Assembly (NCBI GenBank): GCA_032718475.1
Contig: JAUCBJ010001657.1
Coordinates: forward strand, 1 to 42,267
DNA: 42,267 nucleotides
Direction: 5' to 3'
Source: Nemertoderma westbladi
Lineage: Eukaryota > Xenacoelomorpha > Nemertodermatida > Nemertodermatidae
Part shown: positions 1-10,555 of the stretch, in pieces
Layout: each line of letters opens with the position of its first letter
Numbering within the stretch: position 1 is the first letter of the stretch
Notes under the pieces: model-generated
The model's input: only the letters and a program-made list of their open reading frames with translations
Database searches by the model: none
What the model was told of the DNA's origin: nothing
Made by a program: the position numbers and the translations under genes

Positions 1-601
1 AATGGACTGTTCCACCGGGTACAGGCAGTGTAGTGCTATGTAAAGGGAATTTAGAGTTAAGCTCTGGAAGTGCAGGGGTCTCTAGCACATAAGTGACTTT
101 GGGAACCACAGGCCTAATTATTTCAGGTTCATCGACTATAGTAGGGAGTCTTTTGACCTGGATAAATTGTTCTATGGGTTCTGCACTACCTAAGTCTGTG
201 CTAGTTAGCTGTCTTTTAACAGCTGGGGGCAAATCAGGCAATTTACGACGGTAATATGTTTTTCTACGCCTACTTAGATGAGATCTATTTCCTCCGCCTT
301 CAGGATCTGTAGTATCGCCTTCCTCCGAGGATGTGTATCCTTGGCGCTTGGGAGTAGATTTTCTCATCATCTGCATTTGATTAGCAGTAAACTGTTTATT
401 TATACTGTCTTGCGTCTCTTGCAGCTTTTCCAACTCCAGTTGGGTAGTCGCCTCAGACGCTCTCCGTTCTGCTTCTGCCACTGTTGCCTTTCTTTCGGCT
501 TCTGCTTTCGCCGCCGCTGCTGCTGCTACCTTTCTTTCGGCTTCTGCTTCTGCCGCCGCTGCTGCTGATACCTTTCTTCTCTCTATCAGTTCTTTCTTTA
601 C
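1..601 (-). pseudogene. In-frame continuation of the coiled-coil ORF after a TAA; runs off the window
   Basis: After the TAA at 602-604 the same minus-strand frame stays open for about 200 codons to the left edge. I checked every triplet and found no further stop. The first part is an Ala/Glu/Lys-rich heptad-like stretch with two near-copies of an alanine run followed by AEAERK, encoded by a 50-60 bp imperfect DNA repeat at about 480-575. This predicts a coiled coil. It is followed by a basic, proline-containing region. The open frame suggests one longer gene interrupted by a nonsense codon, a readthrough product, or a sequencing error. The C-terminal part lies outside the window, so the family cannot be fixed. 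Confidence 0.55.
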
Positions 602-1744
602 TTATTCTTCTTGAACTCTAATGAGGCGGAGTTTTTCATCACATTCAGCTTGGTTTGCAGCTAACATTTCGGCATCGATTGAGTCCAATATAAGCTTGGT
701 TCCTTCACTATTAGGGGAAAGTCCATGCAGCCGTCTCCTCAACTCTTCGTCTCCTAGGAATCGCTGATAGTCGGACAAATAAATGTCGATAGCGTCTCTA
801 GTTCGCGGTTTCTCGGTGGCCTCTTCGCTTTCCGCTTGAGAAAGGGTGACATCAATTTGTTCTTCACAAGTTGATCTCTCAGCCAGCTGGGATTTCCACG
901 TGGCCGTTTCCTCTACTTTGAGATCTACCCGATGTAACCAAGTTTTGACAGCAACCTGCAGCGACGTGTCCTGTCTTCTTTTGGAAGTTTCCTCAAAGGC
1001 TGAGAGGATTAGTCGAATGCGTAGGGTTCTTTCACGTACTTGGTATAGCAGCTCTTCCTGCTCTTGAGGTCCTTGAAGTTGTCGAAACAGTTGTTCTTCC
1101 AAGCGCTCCAAGGAGCCGAAGAATCCCTGCATATATCCTGCTGCCGACCTCTTCCAAACAGCTGGATCCATTGTATCTTTTGCCACTCCCATCCTGTGTA
1201 TTTCTTCCCAAGTTGCCTCGGACAGGTCCAACGGGAGTCCGAGTCCGGGAAAGTTCCATTGTGATTCAACAATAGATCTCAATTCTTCTCTGGCGTATCC
1301 CGCGTAATTATCTTGGGTCGCTCGCTTATTCTTCGCCCAGTCGGCTTGATGTTCCTCCACCGCATTGAATATAGTAGTTAGCACTGTAGCAGGAAGAGTA
1401 AGAAGGGGGTCCGAGTAGACTGTATCAGCCGTCTGCACTTCATGTTCGGGAGTCAGCTCTACAGTATCCGAACTGCTGGAGCTATCGGGTCGCTGGGGAG
1501 TAGGTTCTTGCCCAAGATGTTGCTGCGATAGGACAACTGCCTCTTGGTCCCGTTTTACCTGTGCCCGAGTGCCTATGATGGACCTATGGTGGACTAGCCT
1601 AGGGTCTGATACTACTGGAGGGATGACCTTTTTTACAGTAGGAGGTGAGCTGAACTTCTCTCTTATTCGCTCCACACTCCTATCTGAATCACAGATAGTG
1701 GTCTCGATCAGACTGTCCGACAGGTTTTGCTGAGTGTCCGACAT
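602..1744 (-). CDS. Coiled-coil protein, possibly the N-terminal part of a gag-like retroelement protein (5' part)
   Basis: This 380-codon intronless ORF starts at ATG 1742-1744 and ends at TAA 602-604. Residues 1-120 are polar, with a serine run and many Glu/Gln, and look disordered. Residues 150-380 are rich in Glu, Leu, Arg and Gln in helical spacing, with WNFPGLGLPLDL near 165 and repeated Trp/Leu positions. No zinc knuckle, enzyme motif, signal peptide or membrane segment is visible. The long intronless frame and the coiled coil continuing past the stop resemble the N-terminal region of some gag proteins. The gag gene at the right edge of the window also lies on the minus strand. I see no direct similarity to it, because its matching N-terminus is outside the window. 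A host single-exon coiled-coil gene remains possible. Confidence 0.6.
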   Translation of the reverse strand: MSDTQQNLSDSLIETTICDSDRSVERIREKFSSPPTVKKVIPPVVSDPRLVHHRSIIGTRAQVKRDQEAVVLSQQHLGQEPTPQRPDSSSSSDTVELTPEHEVQTADTVYSDPLLTLPATVLTTIFNAVEEHQADWAKNKRATQDNYAGYAREELRSIVESQWNFPGLGLPLDLSEATWEEIHRMGVAKDTMDPAVWKRSAAGYMQGFFGSLERLEEQLFRQLQGPQEQEELLYQVRERTLRIRLILSAFEETSKRRQDTSLQVAVKTWLHRVDLKVEETATWKSQLAERSTCEEQIDVTLSQAESEEATEKPRTRDAIDIYLSDYQRFLGDEELRRRLHGLSPNSEGTKLILDSIDAEMLAANQAECDEKLRLIRVQEE

Positions 1745-1833
1745 GTTTAGTTATACAGTTGAATGCCTACTACTATAGTTTCAGTTAAAGCAAGTCTGGT
1801 AATTCAGTATGTCCGCAAGCCTAGCGATTTATT

Positions 1834-3847
1834 ACCGGTACCGTTACTCAGTGGAACGTGATATATATACAATATATTAGAGTACCGGTATGCTTATAAT
1901 ATATAAGTGTTATTACAGACTCGATTTGTCACAGATTACCGGTATAATTTTAGCACAAATATATATGTATATAGTAGGCCTATAATGAATACTGGTATAC
2001 AGCTTACACTTATAGTATATAAGTATAATTCTGGACTAGAATTAATTACAGAGTACCGGTATGATTTCAGCTCCAATTTATAGAAATAAATATAATAAGC
2101 CTATTGTAAGTACCGGTATGTCAATTATTTTTAAAATAATTGAATTTCTGAATATTTTAGGGTTACTTAGTTACTTTAACTTACTTTATTACCGTTATTT
2201 AAGCAGTAGTCCAACTGACAGTGAGACCTAGTTGTTGTATGGCAGGCCTACTATTTATAAATCGTTTGAGTTGATTTATAATAGATATATACCCGTTTAA
2301 AAAGGGGTTTTGACAATATTTGAAATAAATGTTATTATTTCTGGGGGTCACTACACAGAAGCTGAACGCTCTCAGTGAAGTGCTATTTATTTGACACTAA
2401 AACTGATAATTCTAATTTACTTAAGTTACTTAATACTACGTATTACTTACGATACGGGTGAGATCAATTCTCTAATTAAACACAACAAAATATTACGTAC
2501 GAAATTTTTAGGGTAATTTTACAGGAAGTCTACAAACCAGTCCAACAAAGGGTTAGATTTCTGGCTATTACAAAGGACAGGGTACTACGGTATTTAAATA
2601 ATAAGTAGTAGTAAATATATTGTACTGTCCAGATAGGAAAATACCACCGCCTGACGACCTATAACCGTATCGCTATAGGTACAACGTTATGTATCACGGA
2701 TTGTTCCTACCCAGAAGTTAATAGAGCTAACGAATGTGCCTATCAACCACTTTACAACACAAATATACTGCCTACACTAATTACTTCGGAAGGCACTGTA
2801 CTCTAAACCCTAAATTAGGTACAAGTACCGGTATAACAAATAATCAGTAGTTAAATATACTTGAACAGTTAAAAGAACCACGGCATCTGCTGGAGTGACC
2901 GAAGCACAAAGTCGTCAGTCTTTACCTACGCCAAGCAGCCCTGATGTAGTACCAGGGTTAGTTTAACTATAACGGTATGTATAACAAGCACAATTACTGT
3001 AGGAATAAACTTGGGGACATGAATGTTGCGAATAATCGCATAAACTCTGAATAATAAATATTACGCTACCCGTACAGAATACTCAAACAAATACAAACCA
3101 AAACGCTGGCAGACTACTATTAAGCCTAAACAAACTACTGTATGTGCAGATTCTGAAACTGTTAGTTAGTATGCGTGCTAACACGGTAGTACGACTTACT
3201 CTTTAAGAGGGGATTGACCTTACAGTGTTGACTGCCCCAACTTACTAACGGCACTTGATCAGACCAACTCTACACACGCAGCAATCCCTTCAGACCCAAA
3301 AATAGCTAGACAACAATCCAGCCTACAAATATTTGAGTAATAACTATTACGGTACCTGAACAGACCACACAAACAAACACAGGCTAAAACACTGGCAGAC
3401 TACGATCAAGCCTAAATAAACTACGGTATATGCAGACTCTGAAACTGTTAGTTAGTATGCGTGCTAACACGGTAGTACGACTTATTCTTTAAGAGGGGAT
3501 TGACCTTACCGCTTATGGCTGCCCCAACTTACTAACGGCACTTTATCAGACAAACTCTACACACGCCGCAATCTCTCCAAACCCAACCACAGTCAGACAG
3601 CAGCTCAGCCTACAATTATCTGAACAATCTGAGCAGGGTCACACGCCTTCTGCTCAATATTAGCCTACTAGTAAATAAAACTGACAGAAATAGACCTAAG
3701 TAAAATCCCAATAAAAACCAGGCGTCCCCGATTTAATATCGAGACCTACCGGTATACAATAATCAAAATCGAATAATACTAATGTACTTGTACAGCAGTA
3801 CCGGTACCGGTGATGACAGTTAGGCCTACTGACCTACAGAAGCACCG
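1834..3847. repeat. Cluster of TACCGGTA palindromes
   Basis: The 8-bp palindrome TACCGGTA or a one-base variant recurs many times over 2 kb, for example near 1834, 1884, 1935, 2056, 2111, 2826, 3748 and 3801. Several share the longer context GTACCGGTATG. This is far more frequent than elsewhere in the window. No function is assigned. Confidence 0.5.
3050..3630. repeat. Two-copy tandem duplication, period about 286 bp
   Basis: The second copy follows the first by 286 bp: CTGGCAGACTAC occurs at 3106 and CTGGCAGACTACG at 3392. Both copies also share the long stretch around TTAGTATGCGTGCTAACACG. The copies are diverged by scattered substitutions and contain no ORF. Confidence 0.75.
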
Positions 3848-3876
3848 GTTCAGTTTTACCAGTCACTACGGTATTT

Positions 3877-4075
3877 TGCAACCTTATTGCCTACTGCAAT
3901 AAGATTGTAAACCGTTACTGTTCTCCAGAACAGTATTAAACTGTATTTAATGCCTACACTTGCAACCTTATTGCCTACTGCAATAAGATTAATTATAAAC
4001 TGTTACTGTTCGACAGAACAGTATTAAACTGTATTTAATGCTTACACTGCAATAGAAATAAACTGTTACTGTTCG
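3877..4075. repeat. 84-bp tandem repeat, two and a half copies
   Basis: TGCAACCTTATTGCCTACTG occurs at 3877 and 3961, and a shorter third copy starts near 4048. Each copy contains an inverted motif of the form CTGTTC-N4-GAACAG. Confidence 0.75.
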
Positions 4076-5280
4076 CGCTTTCGAAGACCTTTAGCAGTTT
4101 AACCTGCCAAAATTTATATGTCTTTTAGTTAATTAAAACCACTTTAGCATACGACAATAATTTATGCTAATACGCAAAACATTAGCCGAAGTCAGCCCAT
4201 GCGCGATCATTCACCCGATGGATCTACACCCGGGAGACTGAATTCGGATGCTTGAATTGTATTATTACAGTGTAAGGTTGCAGTGTATACCTAATGTATT
4301 ATTCGATAGATCGTTAATAATTAATCTCTGACAGATATTATTGGCTTTCGGGAAATATTAACAGTTCCTTTAGGACGTGGCGCTTTATCTATTTAAACAG
4401 AACTAAGACTTATACTAAAACGCAACGATACTGCTTATGATTAAAGTATAAAGCGTATTCTTTAGGAAATACTTTGTTACCAATCACAATCATACACACT
4501 ATTCTGCCGACAGTCAGTATATTTGATCACACATAAAGAGAGCAGTAATTGACTCACGTAGGGTCTGCTAAATAACATTGGATTCAATACACACCACATT
4601 AATATAAATCGCAATTGTTATGTATAGCCGGTCTCTCTAACCTGTAGTGTTATCAAGAAAATTGGGAATTGGGTGATTTATCCGTATTATCCAAATAGCA
4701 ATATTTCCATCAACAAATATTTACAATTAATAACTGACGGTAAAATAACAGTACAAACAATATGATTAATGAGTTAGGTAACAGTTTATACTTTCGATAA
4801 TTCAAGCAGTTTACGGTACAGCAGTATCTATCCAAAAATGCCGGTGTTTCTGGCTTAGACAGCAATAACAACAAAGTATCAAGAAAAAACAGTAAGACTG
4901 AACACTCTCCTTATGATCGGCAGGAAAGCTACACGTCGACAGGAAAAACCGCCCTGATTGGCCCAAGCCAAACAAAGAACCACGCGTCCAATGGCTGTTT
5001 CCATGTCAGCAACCAGCTGCTAGATGTCGTAATATGAATCATCACGGCTAAGCTGTGAAAGGTGGTTGGTGCATTACAAGTTTTTTGTCTTACCATGTCC
5101 GCTAAAACACGTATATAGCAGAATGATTTTTATGTCCGTTAAAACACCTGTAAAGGTACCTTGCGGGCGAGGGGAATATATATACAGTTAGGAAACCCTT
5201 TTTAGAGTATTCCAGCGCCTGGGGGGGAACTGGCCAGCAAAGGCAAACGTATCAGTTATCCCACAAAAGCTTTTACAAGG

Positions 5281-6647
5281 CCATATTTTATATTTTGATA
5301 TTATAAAGGGGCCACTGTTAATAAATTTAAAGTAATTAACTGTAGATTATGAACTCAATCTAACATGGGTGTATTTTCCTGGGAAGGCCATTTAATATAT
5401 TTGTTTTAGGTTTTAGGGCCATTTCATATCTCTGTATTTCCAATTCAGGGCATATTCTAAGGAAATCTTGATATCGCACTTCACTTGGGATTTCACTTCA
5501 CGATGGGCACTTCAGTGGATGTAGACCTATAGTTTTTATTATATGATACAATAACTGTTGTTAACAATGGTGGGACTGGGAAGTATTGGGGGGAGGGGGG
5601 GGGGGGGGGGGGGGAGTAACATCGTGCCCGTGTGTGTCTGAGTCTGTATTCACAGAAATACTCAATATTCAAATCCCTTAACTTTTCCTAGAATTAACAT
5701 ACGTTTTTAATGACTAAATCTGAAACATTTTGAAATCTTAAACTATATTTGAAAGTTATTTTTTGTGGTACTAATTATCGTCTGGTGTGTTTAAAAATGG
5801 CCAAACCAAATAATTAAAAAATAGGCCACAAAATGGCACTCTGCTGTGGCCAAAAGTGCCTTTTTGTGCAAAAGGTATTCTGAACAAGTGTCAACATTTC
5901 TGAACAAATTTCAAATCATTCCAGCAAAAATCGGCGGAGAAATAGCCGATTTCATGACAAAATATAATTCTTAGTTAAAGGTGTTTAATATGTCGCTTCA
6001 TTTCTAAATTTAATATGTAGTCTGCGAAAATAACAATATTACGATCCATCGGTATTGTCTTATTTGCTTACATTTCATAATATCGATCTTACGATTTATA
6101 TTTTCATTAACTTTTTTTATTTTCTGAATTTATTTACTATTTCTCACTGAAAGTGGACATGTTTATTGAATTTTAATAGCAGCAAAATGTCCTACTTTAG
6201 ACCATGTACTTAAAAGGCCATTAAAAAGGATATGGCCCCTACAAAACAATGCCCCCTGTCCTAAAGACCTGTTTACACGTGGCAACTTTTAGAGCACCTT
6301 TCTCGGCAACAAGCAATGTGTTTGGAGCAATTTAATTTAATCGCTGTTTAATGTTTACACGTGGCAACTTTACCAGCAACTTCACCAGCAACGTGGCCGG
6401 AAACTTTTATAGCAACTTGGCTATTTTGACTGTAAAATAGTGGGTACTGTTTCAGTATGCATACACCACTCACCAAATTATATATACTAGCTAGTTTTTG
6501 ATAATTTCTTTTTTTTGAAATTTAACCATTTTATTTTGAAAAATTAATATTCTAGAACAAATATTTTTTTAGACAAAGGCCTGGTTAGTATTTAAAAAGA
6601 ACGGGATGGATATAATACGTATATAAAATGAATAAAATAACTTTTTA
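5281..6647. other. Non-coding AT-rich stretch with degenerate GGCCAT-type words
   Basis: No coding frame is seen. GGCCAT and GGGCCAT words recur in AT-rich sequence. A 17-bp direct repeat reading GTTTACACGTGGCAACT occurs at 6271 and 6353, 82 bp apart. This is probably decayed repeat DNA. Confidence 0.4.
5595..5614 (+). repeat. Poly-G tract of 20 bases
   Basis: An uninterrupted run of 20 G follows a shorter G-run broken by one A at 5594. It could form a G-quadruplex. Its exact length in an assembly is unreliable. Confidence 0.8.
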
Positions 6648-7017
6648 GGCCGCGTTCACACTACCGTGTCAAAGTCAAAGTTAACCCTATTAAACCTGGG
6701 GTGGAGGGGGCTAATATGACCCCCCCCCCGTGGTTTTTTTATTATAATTCTGAAACAAACGCAGTTGGGAATCTGAAATTTTATGACTTTTCCTAAAAAT
6801 CTATTGTATTCCTAGTAGTGAAAACCGTTTTCAGAAATATTGGGTAGTTTTCGAGTTATAGCACCATTTTTTAACCCTACTTTTGGCACTTTTTTTGAAA
6901 CGTTTTTTGAAAATTACATTTCATTAAATATGAATTGTAACATCTCTATTTTTTATTTACACCGGTTATTTGGTCTTAGCAATTGCATGGAATTCATATA
7001 AATTGATTTAGAAATTT

Positions 7018-7990
7018 CAAACTTGTTTTTTTCTGCGGGTGCCAAATTTTGGTACCAGCACCAAATTTTGAAATATGTCAATTTTGTAAATTGATTGTTT
7101 GAAACTTGTTTTTTACGCAATTGGGGTTTTTTGCGGTTCTGGTTTCGATTAAATATATACGAGTTGCACCAAGCGTATCAAACTTGTATTTTTCGGTGCT
7201 GTGTGTAAATTTTGGTGCTAGCACGAAATTTTGAAAATCCATTCAATAGATAAAATTGCTTGTGACAATTTATTTCTTGCATTTTAGAGGTTTATGGCTG
7301 TTCTGAATTCAATGGAATATATATTTATCGAACTAGACATCTCAAACTTGTATTTTTCGGAAGTGGGTGCAAAATGTGGTGCTAGCACCAAATTTTGAAA
7401 ACCATCAAATATATCAATTGATTGTGCCATCTTGTTTCTTGCGTTATACGGGTTTGTTAGGGTTCTGAATTCACTGGAAACAGTAAAAATTTCATAAGAG
7501 TTTTCAAACTTGTATTTTTCGCCGGTGGGTGAAAATTGTTGTGCCAGCACCAAATTTTGGAAAATGAGTAAATTGATCAGTAGATAGTATCATCTTGTTT
7601 CTTGCGTTATACGGGTTTGTTAGGGTTCTGAATTCACTGGAAACAGTAAAAATTTCATAAGAGTTTTCAAACTTGTATTTTTCGCCGGTGGGTGAAAATT
7701 GTTGTGCCAGCACCAAATTTTGGAAAATGAGTAAATTGATCAGTAGATAGTATCATCTTGTTTCTTGCGTTATACGGGTTTATGAGGGTCCTGAATCCGA
7801 TGAATCAATAAAAACAGCACTGGACATCGCAAACTTGTACTTTTTGGTGATGGGTACGAAATTTGGTGCTAGCACCAAAATTTGTCAAATTACGCCGAAA
7901 AATACAAGTAGCAATGATCTGGCATATTTGAAATGTATTCCATTAGAATCAGCGCCCTAGAAAACCTGAAAATGTGAATTTATAGCATCA
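7018..7990. repeat. 162-bp satellite, about six copies, inside the TTA-flanked element
   Basis: The marker CAAACTTGTATTTTTC or a close variant occurs at 7018, 7179, 7343, 7505, 7668 and 7830, a period of 161-164 bp. Copies 4 and 5 are almost identical and the outer ones are diverged, as expected for local unequal exchange. Each copy holds GGTGCTAGCACCAAATTTTG or a variant, itself an inverted repeat around GGTGCTAGCACC. Two short minus-strand frames here are repeat artefacts. Confidence 0.85.
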
Positions 7991-8294
7991 TATAAGTGAA
8001 TTAAAAATTTTGTGTTCTAACTGAAAAGTGCTGGTTACTTGTTTTTTCATTTTTTTCCTACGCAGAGAGGACTAAACAGCCATTTATGGTAATCATATCA
8101 TTTTTAAATATTTTCCAATGTATTATTGCGCCCCAGAAAACCTATTTTGAAAAACAATTAGCCGAAAAATGTAACTTTCAAATTTTGTGAAAATTGTGCA
8201 CTACTTGTAATTTTGGTGCTGCAATATTACCACCCCAGTAAATTCAGACGTTTTCGTTAATATTTGTAGATTTTAGAGGGAGGGGTCAATATGA

Positions 8295-8317
8295 CCCCCC
8301 CCCCCCCCCCCCCCCCC
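8295..8317 (+). repeat. Poly-C tract of 23 bases
   Basis: A run of 23 C near the right end of the TTA-flanked element mirrors a shorter C-run after the same AATATGAC word near its left end (6720-6729). Confidence 0.8.
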
Positions 8318-8526
8318 GGTATTTGTACAGCATTTTATAGCCCGGTACTAATAGGGTTTTAAAAGACAAAATGTAAAACATATCACATGAAATTAATTTT
8401 TTCTAGAATGCACTTATGTATTATATTAGGCCTATATAATGTATTATTATTTATTATTGCTAGCTAGCTATATTTATTTTCTTTTGAATTTGACCTTGAC
8501 TTTGACTCGGTAGTGTAAACGCGGTC

Positions 8527-8858
8527 TTAAAATTTTTGAAATTTTTCAATTAAATTATCATGATATCTAGTAAAATTTATGGTAGCTAATAAATAATAAA
8601 AGCAATGATTAAAGTAATTTCAACAAGAAATTTTTTTTTTAATTTTAAATTTTTATTGTTGTTGTTTATTATTTGTTGTTTTATTGTTGTTTTTCAAAAT
8701 TTCTAGCTACAATCTTACTGTCAAAATGTTAAATGTTCTAGAATAAAAACCTCATGATAAAAGCTATTTTTCAAAAGAAAAAATTGGACTTCTGGATGTC
8801 TCTCACAAAAAAACCGCTTTATCTAATACTGTTTAATTTAATTTGAATATATTTATAA
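8527..8858. other. AT-rich non-coding stretch
   Basis: Only low-complexity A- and T-rich sequence is seen. No gene or clear repeat is recognised. Confidence 0.4.
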
Positions 8859-9285
8859 AAACCTTTAAAAAGGATTGTCCCATGCAATACAATATTCCAT
8901 TGGAGCCACTAAAATTCAAAATGACCTCTATTGGACACTGTTCATAAAGGGCCACCAAAAAATGAAATGGCTCTTACAAGACATTGTCCATTAGAGCCAC
9001 TTAAATATGAAATATATTTCATATATATTAGGCAATTTTCCCTTAAAGCCATTCAAATCTGAAATGGCCCATATTGGATAGTGTCGCTTGGAGCCACTCA
9101 ACTATAATGTGGCCCGATATTAGCCAATTTGTATCAAACGCCTTTGAAAAGGCAATGGCCCATGCAAGACCATGTTCCATTTGAGCCAAAAGTTCGAAAT
9201 GGCCTTAATTAGTCACTGTTCATAAAGGGCCACTAAAAAATATAATGGTTCTTACAAGACAATGTCCCCTTGGAGCCACCCAAAT
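8859..9285. repeat. Diverged direct repeat, period about 279 bp, rich in GGCCA/GAGCCAC words
   Basis: The segment beginning near 8859 recurs near 9138. Shared blocks include CACTGTTCATAAAGGGCCAC and TCTTACAAGACA-TGTCC. The copies are diverged and non-coding. Confidence 0.6.
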
Positions 9286-9343
9286 GACAAATATTATTTA
9301 GATTATCTAAAAATAAAAAAAATAAAATGTTTGTTACAATATG

Positions 9344-9924
9344 TTTTGTTACATTATGTCAACTTAACAGCGTTCTGGTGAATTACTCATAACGCTGCAA
9401 AGTACTACTTTGCAGCGTTGCGGCCTATAGGACGGAACGTTGCAAAGTAATCAATGACATGGAAACAACTTCAATTACCGTATTCCAGAATGTATTATTT
9501 CCATTTATGTTAATGATTGCAGCTTTATTATCCAATTTGCAGTGACGGGACTAGCTACTGGATGTAAATAATTGTTTAACATGTACTGTAATCCATTATG
9601 GCGAAACGTCCAATAGAAGACACTAAATTAACCAAAGAAAGTGACGACAGTGTTCAGTAAAACTGAACGGACACAGACGGTGAATAAGTTTGCTTCAGTC
9701 GACTATAGTCAAGATGGATTAATGATTTATCACATCCAAGCAGGAGATAACTTCCAATAAACTTTAATTAGATTTAAATGTATAATTAATACTGTGTACC
9801 AGTGTACCTGTTAATAAATTTCACTTATATTCGATATAGTACATGATTAAAATGTATAAATGAGCAACCATAAAATCCTTTCTTCACAAACCGAACGCTG
9901 ATAAGTTGACATAATGTAACAAAA
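9344..9924. mobile_element. 0.58-kb element bounded by 34-bp inverted repeats (MITE-like)
   Basis: The left end at 9344-9377 and the reverse complement of 9891-9924 share GTTACATTATGTCAACTTA and then CAGCGTTC, with about two differences over 34 bp. The interior has no ORF. No target duplication could be fixed, so the superfamily is open. A perfect palindrome sits just inside the left end. Confidence 0.6.
9391..9419. repeat. Perfect 29-bp palindrome
   Basis: Two 14-bp arms beginning AACGCTGCAAAGTA are separated by a single C. A partial copy of the same word lies at 10035, about 110 bp outside the right inverted repeat. Extrusion as a hairpin is possible. Confidence 0.85.
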
Positions 9925-9967
9925 TTACATACATCATTGCTTGCAAAGGTCACTTTTCAGCGTTAAA

Positions 9968-10032
9968 GACCCTTGTTTATTGATGTAAACCTCCCTCGCT
10001 GCGCTCGCTCGGTACATAAATAAACTCGGGTC
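9968..10032. repeat. Imperfect hairpin with 20-bp arms
   Basis: The arm at 9968-9987 pairs with 10013-10032 with three mismatches. The loop is the GC-rich CTCGCTGCGCTCGCTCG. It may be a foldback element or a terminator-like structure. No function is assigned. Confidence 0.6.
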
Positions 10033-10555
10033 ATAACGCTGCAAAGTGCTACTTTGCACACAATGATGTAAATAGTTATTAGATTTAATTAATACGGGAT
10101 AAAATTCACATTATATTTAATAGGCCTATAGATAATTGTTACATTAGGGTAAGAGGCAAAACGTCTACATTTATGTCTCCAATATATGAATTACTGGTGG
10201 GGGATGGAATTCGTAGGGGTCGTAAGATGTATTTAGGCTAGTCTATAAACTAATCCCCCACCAATGACAAAATGTTAATAATGAAGTGTATAGTACGCGA
10301 AATAGTGATAAGTTATCCTTCCTAGAGGTACCGAACGGTCATACATTATTTCTTAAAAAAGCACAAATTTTAATCGCTTGTCAGTGAGAATTTATTAAAA
10401 CCTGTTGTTATTTACAGTATTGTTATTTACAATTTAACATATTTTGTTTGCACAAGTTTCGATCTTCAAACGGCTGAGACATCCAAATAGTGGCGCAAAT
10501 TGACCATTAGTGAAAAGGTATTGTTTATTGTTTTGGGTAGAAAACACCGCCACTA
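10033..10555. other. Non-coding flank between two transposon-like elements
   Basis: AT-rich DNA with no ORF beyond a 61-codon chance frame that overlaps the next element's end. Nothing else is recognised. Confidence 0.4.

Larger units (their letters stand above)
1745..5280. other. AT-rich non-coding region upstream of the coiled-coil ORF
   Basis: No ORF of note occurs here. This is the 5' side of the minus-strand ORF at 602-1744, so it should hold its promoter or a 5' LTR. I could not find a tRNA-complementary primer-binding site or paired LTR ends. It contains TACCGGTA palindromes, two small tandem duplications (listed separately), CCAAT-like boxes near 4957 and 4988, and a 16-bp direct repeat (5095-5110 and 5132-5147, one mismatch). 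Confidence 0.5.
6648..8526. mobile_element. Non-autonomous DNA transposon with inverted termini and TTA target duplication (PIF/Harbinger-like)
   Basis: The left end begins GGCCGCGTTCACACTACCG. The reverse complement of the right end begins GACCGCGTTTACACTACCG. The inverted match covers about 34 bp with 5 differences. Both ends are flanked by TTA (6645-6647 and 8527-8529), which fits the 3-bp TWA target duplication of PIF/Harbinger elements. Inside each end a G-rich then AATATGACCCC word recurs in direct orientation, and both end in poly-C. The interior has no transposase ORF, only a 162-bp satellite and AT-rich DNA. Superfamily assignment rests on the flank and termini only. Confidence 0.65.

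Noticed and set aside
1745-5280. 5' LTR and primer-binding site for the left ORF
   Set aside because: I found no TG...CA pair with a tRNA-complementary stretch, and no second copy of the region in the window to compare.
7284-7716. Two minus-strand frames sharing a long identical peptide
   Set aside because: They are translations of adjacent 162-bp satellite copies, with no conserved frame across the other copies.
9988-10012. GCTCGCTC words in a hairpin loop as a parvovirus-type terminal repeat
   Set aside because: Only a short loop sequence is similar. No parvovirus-like gene or long terminal hairpin is present.
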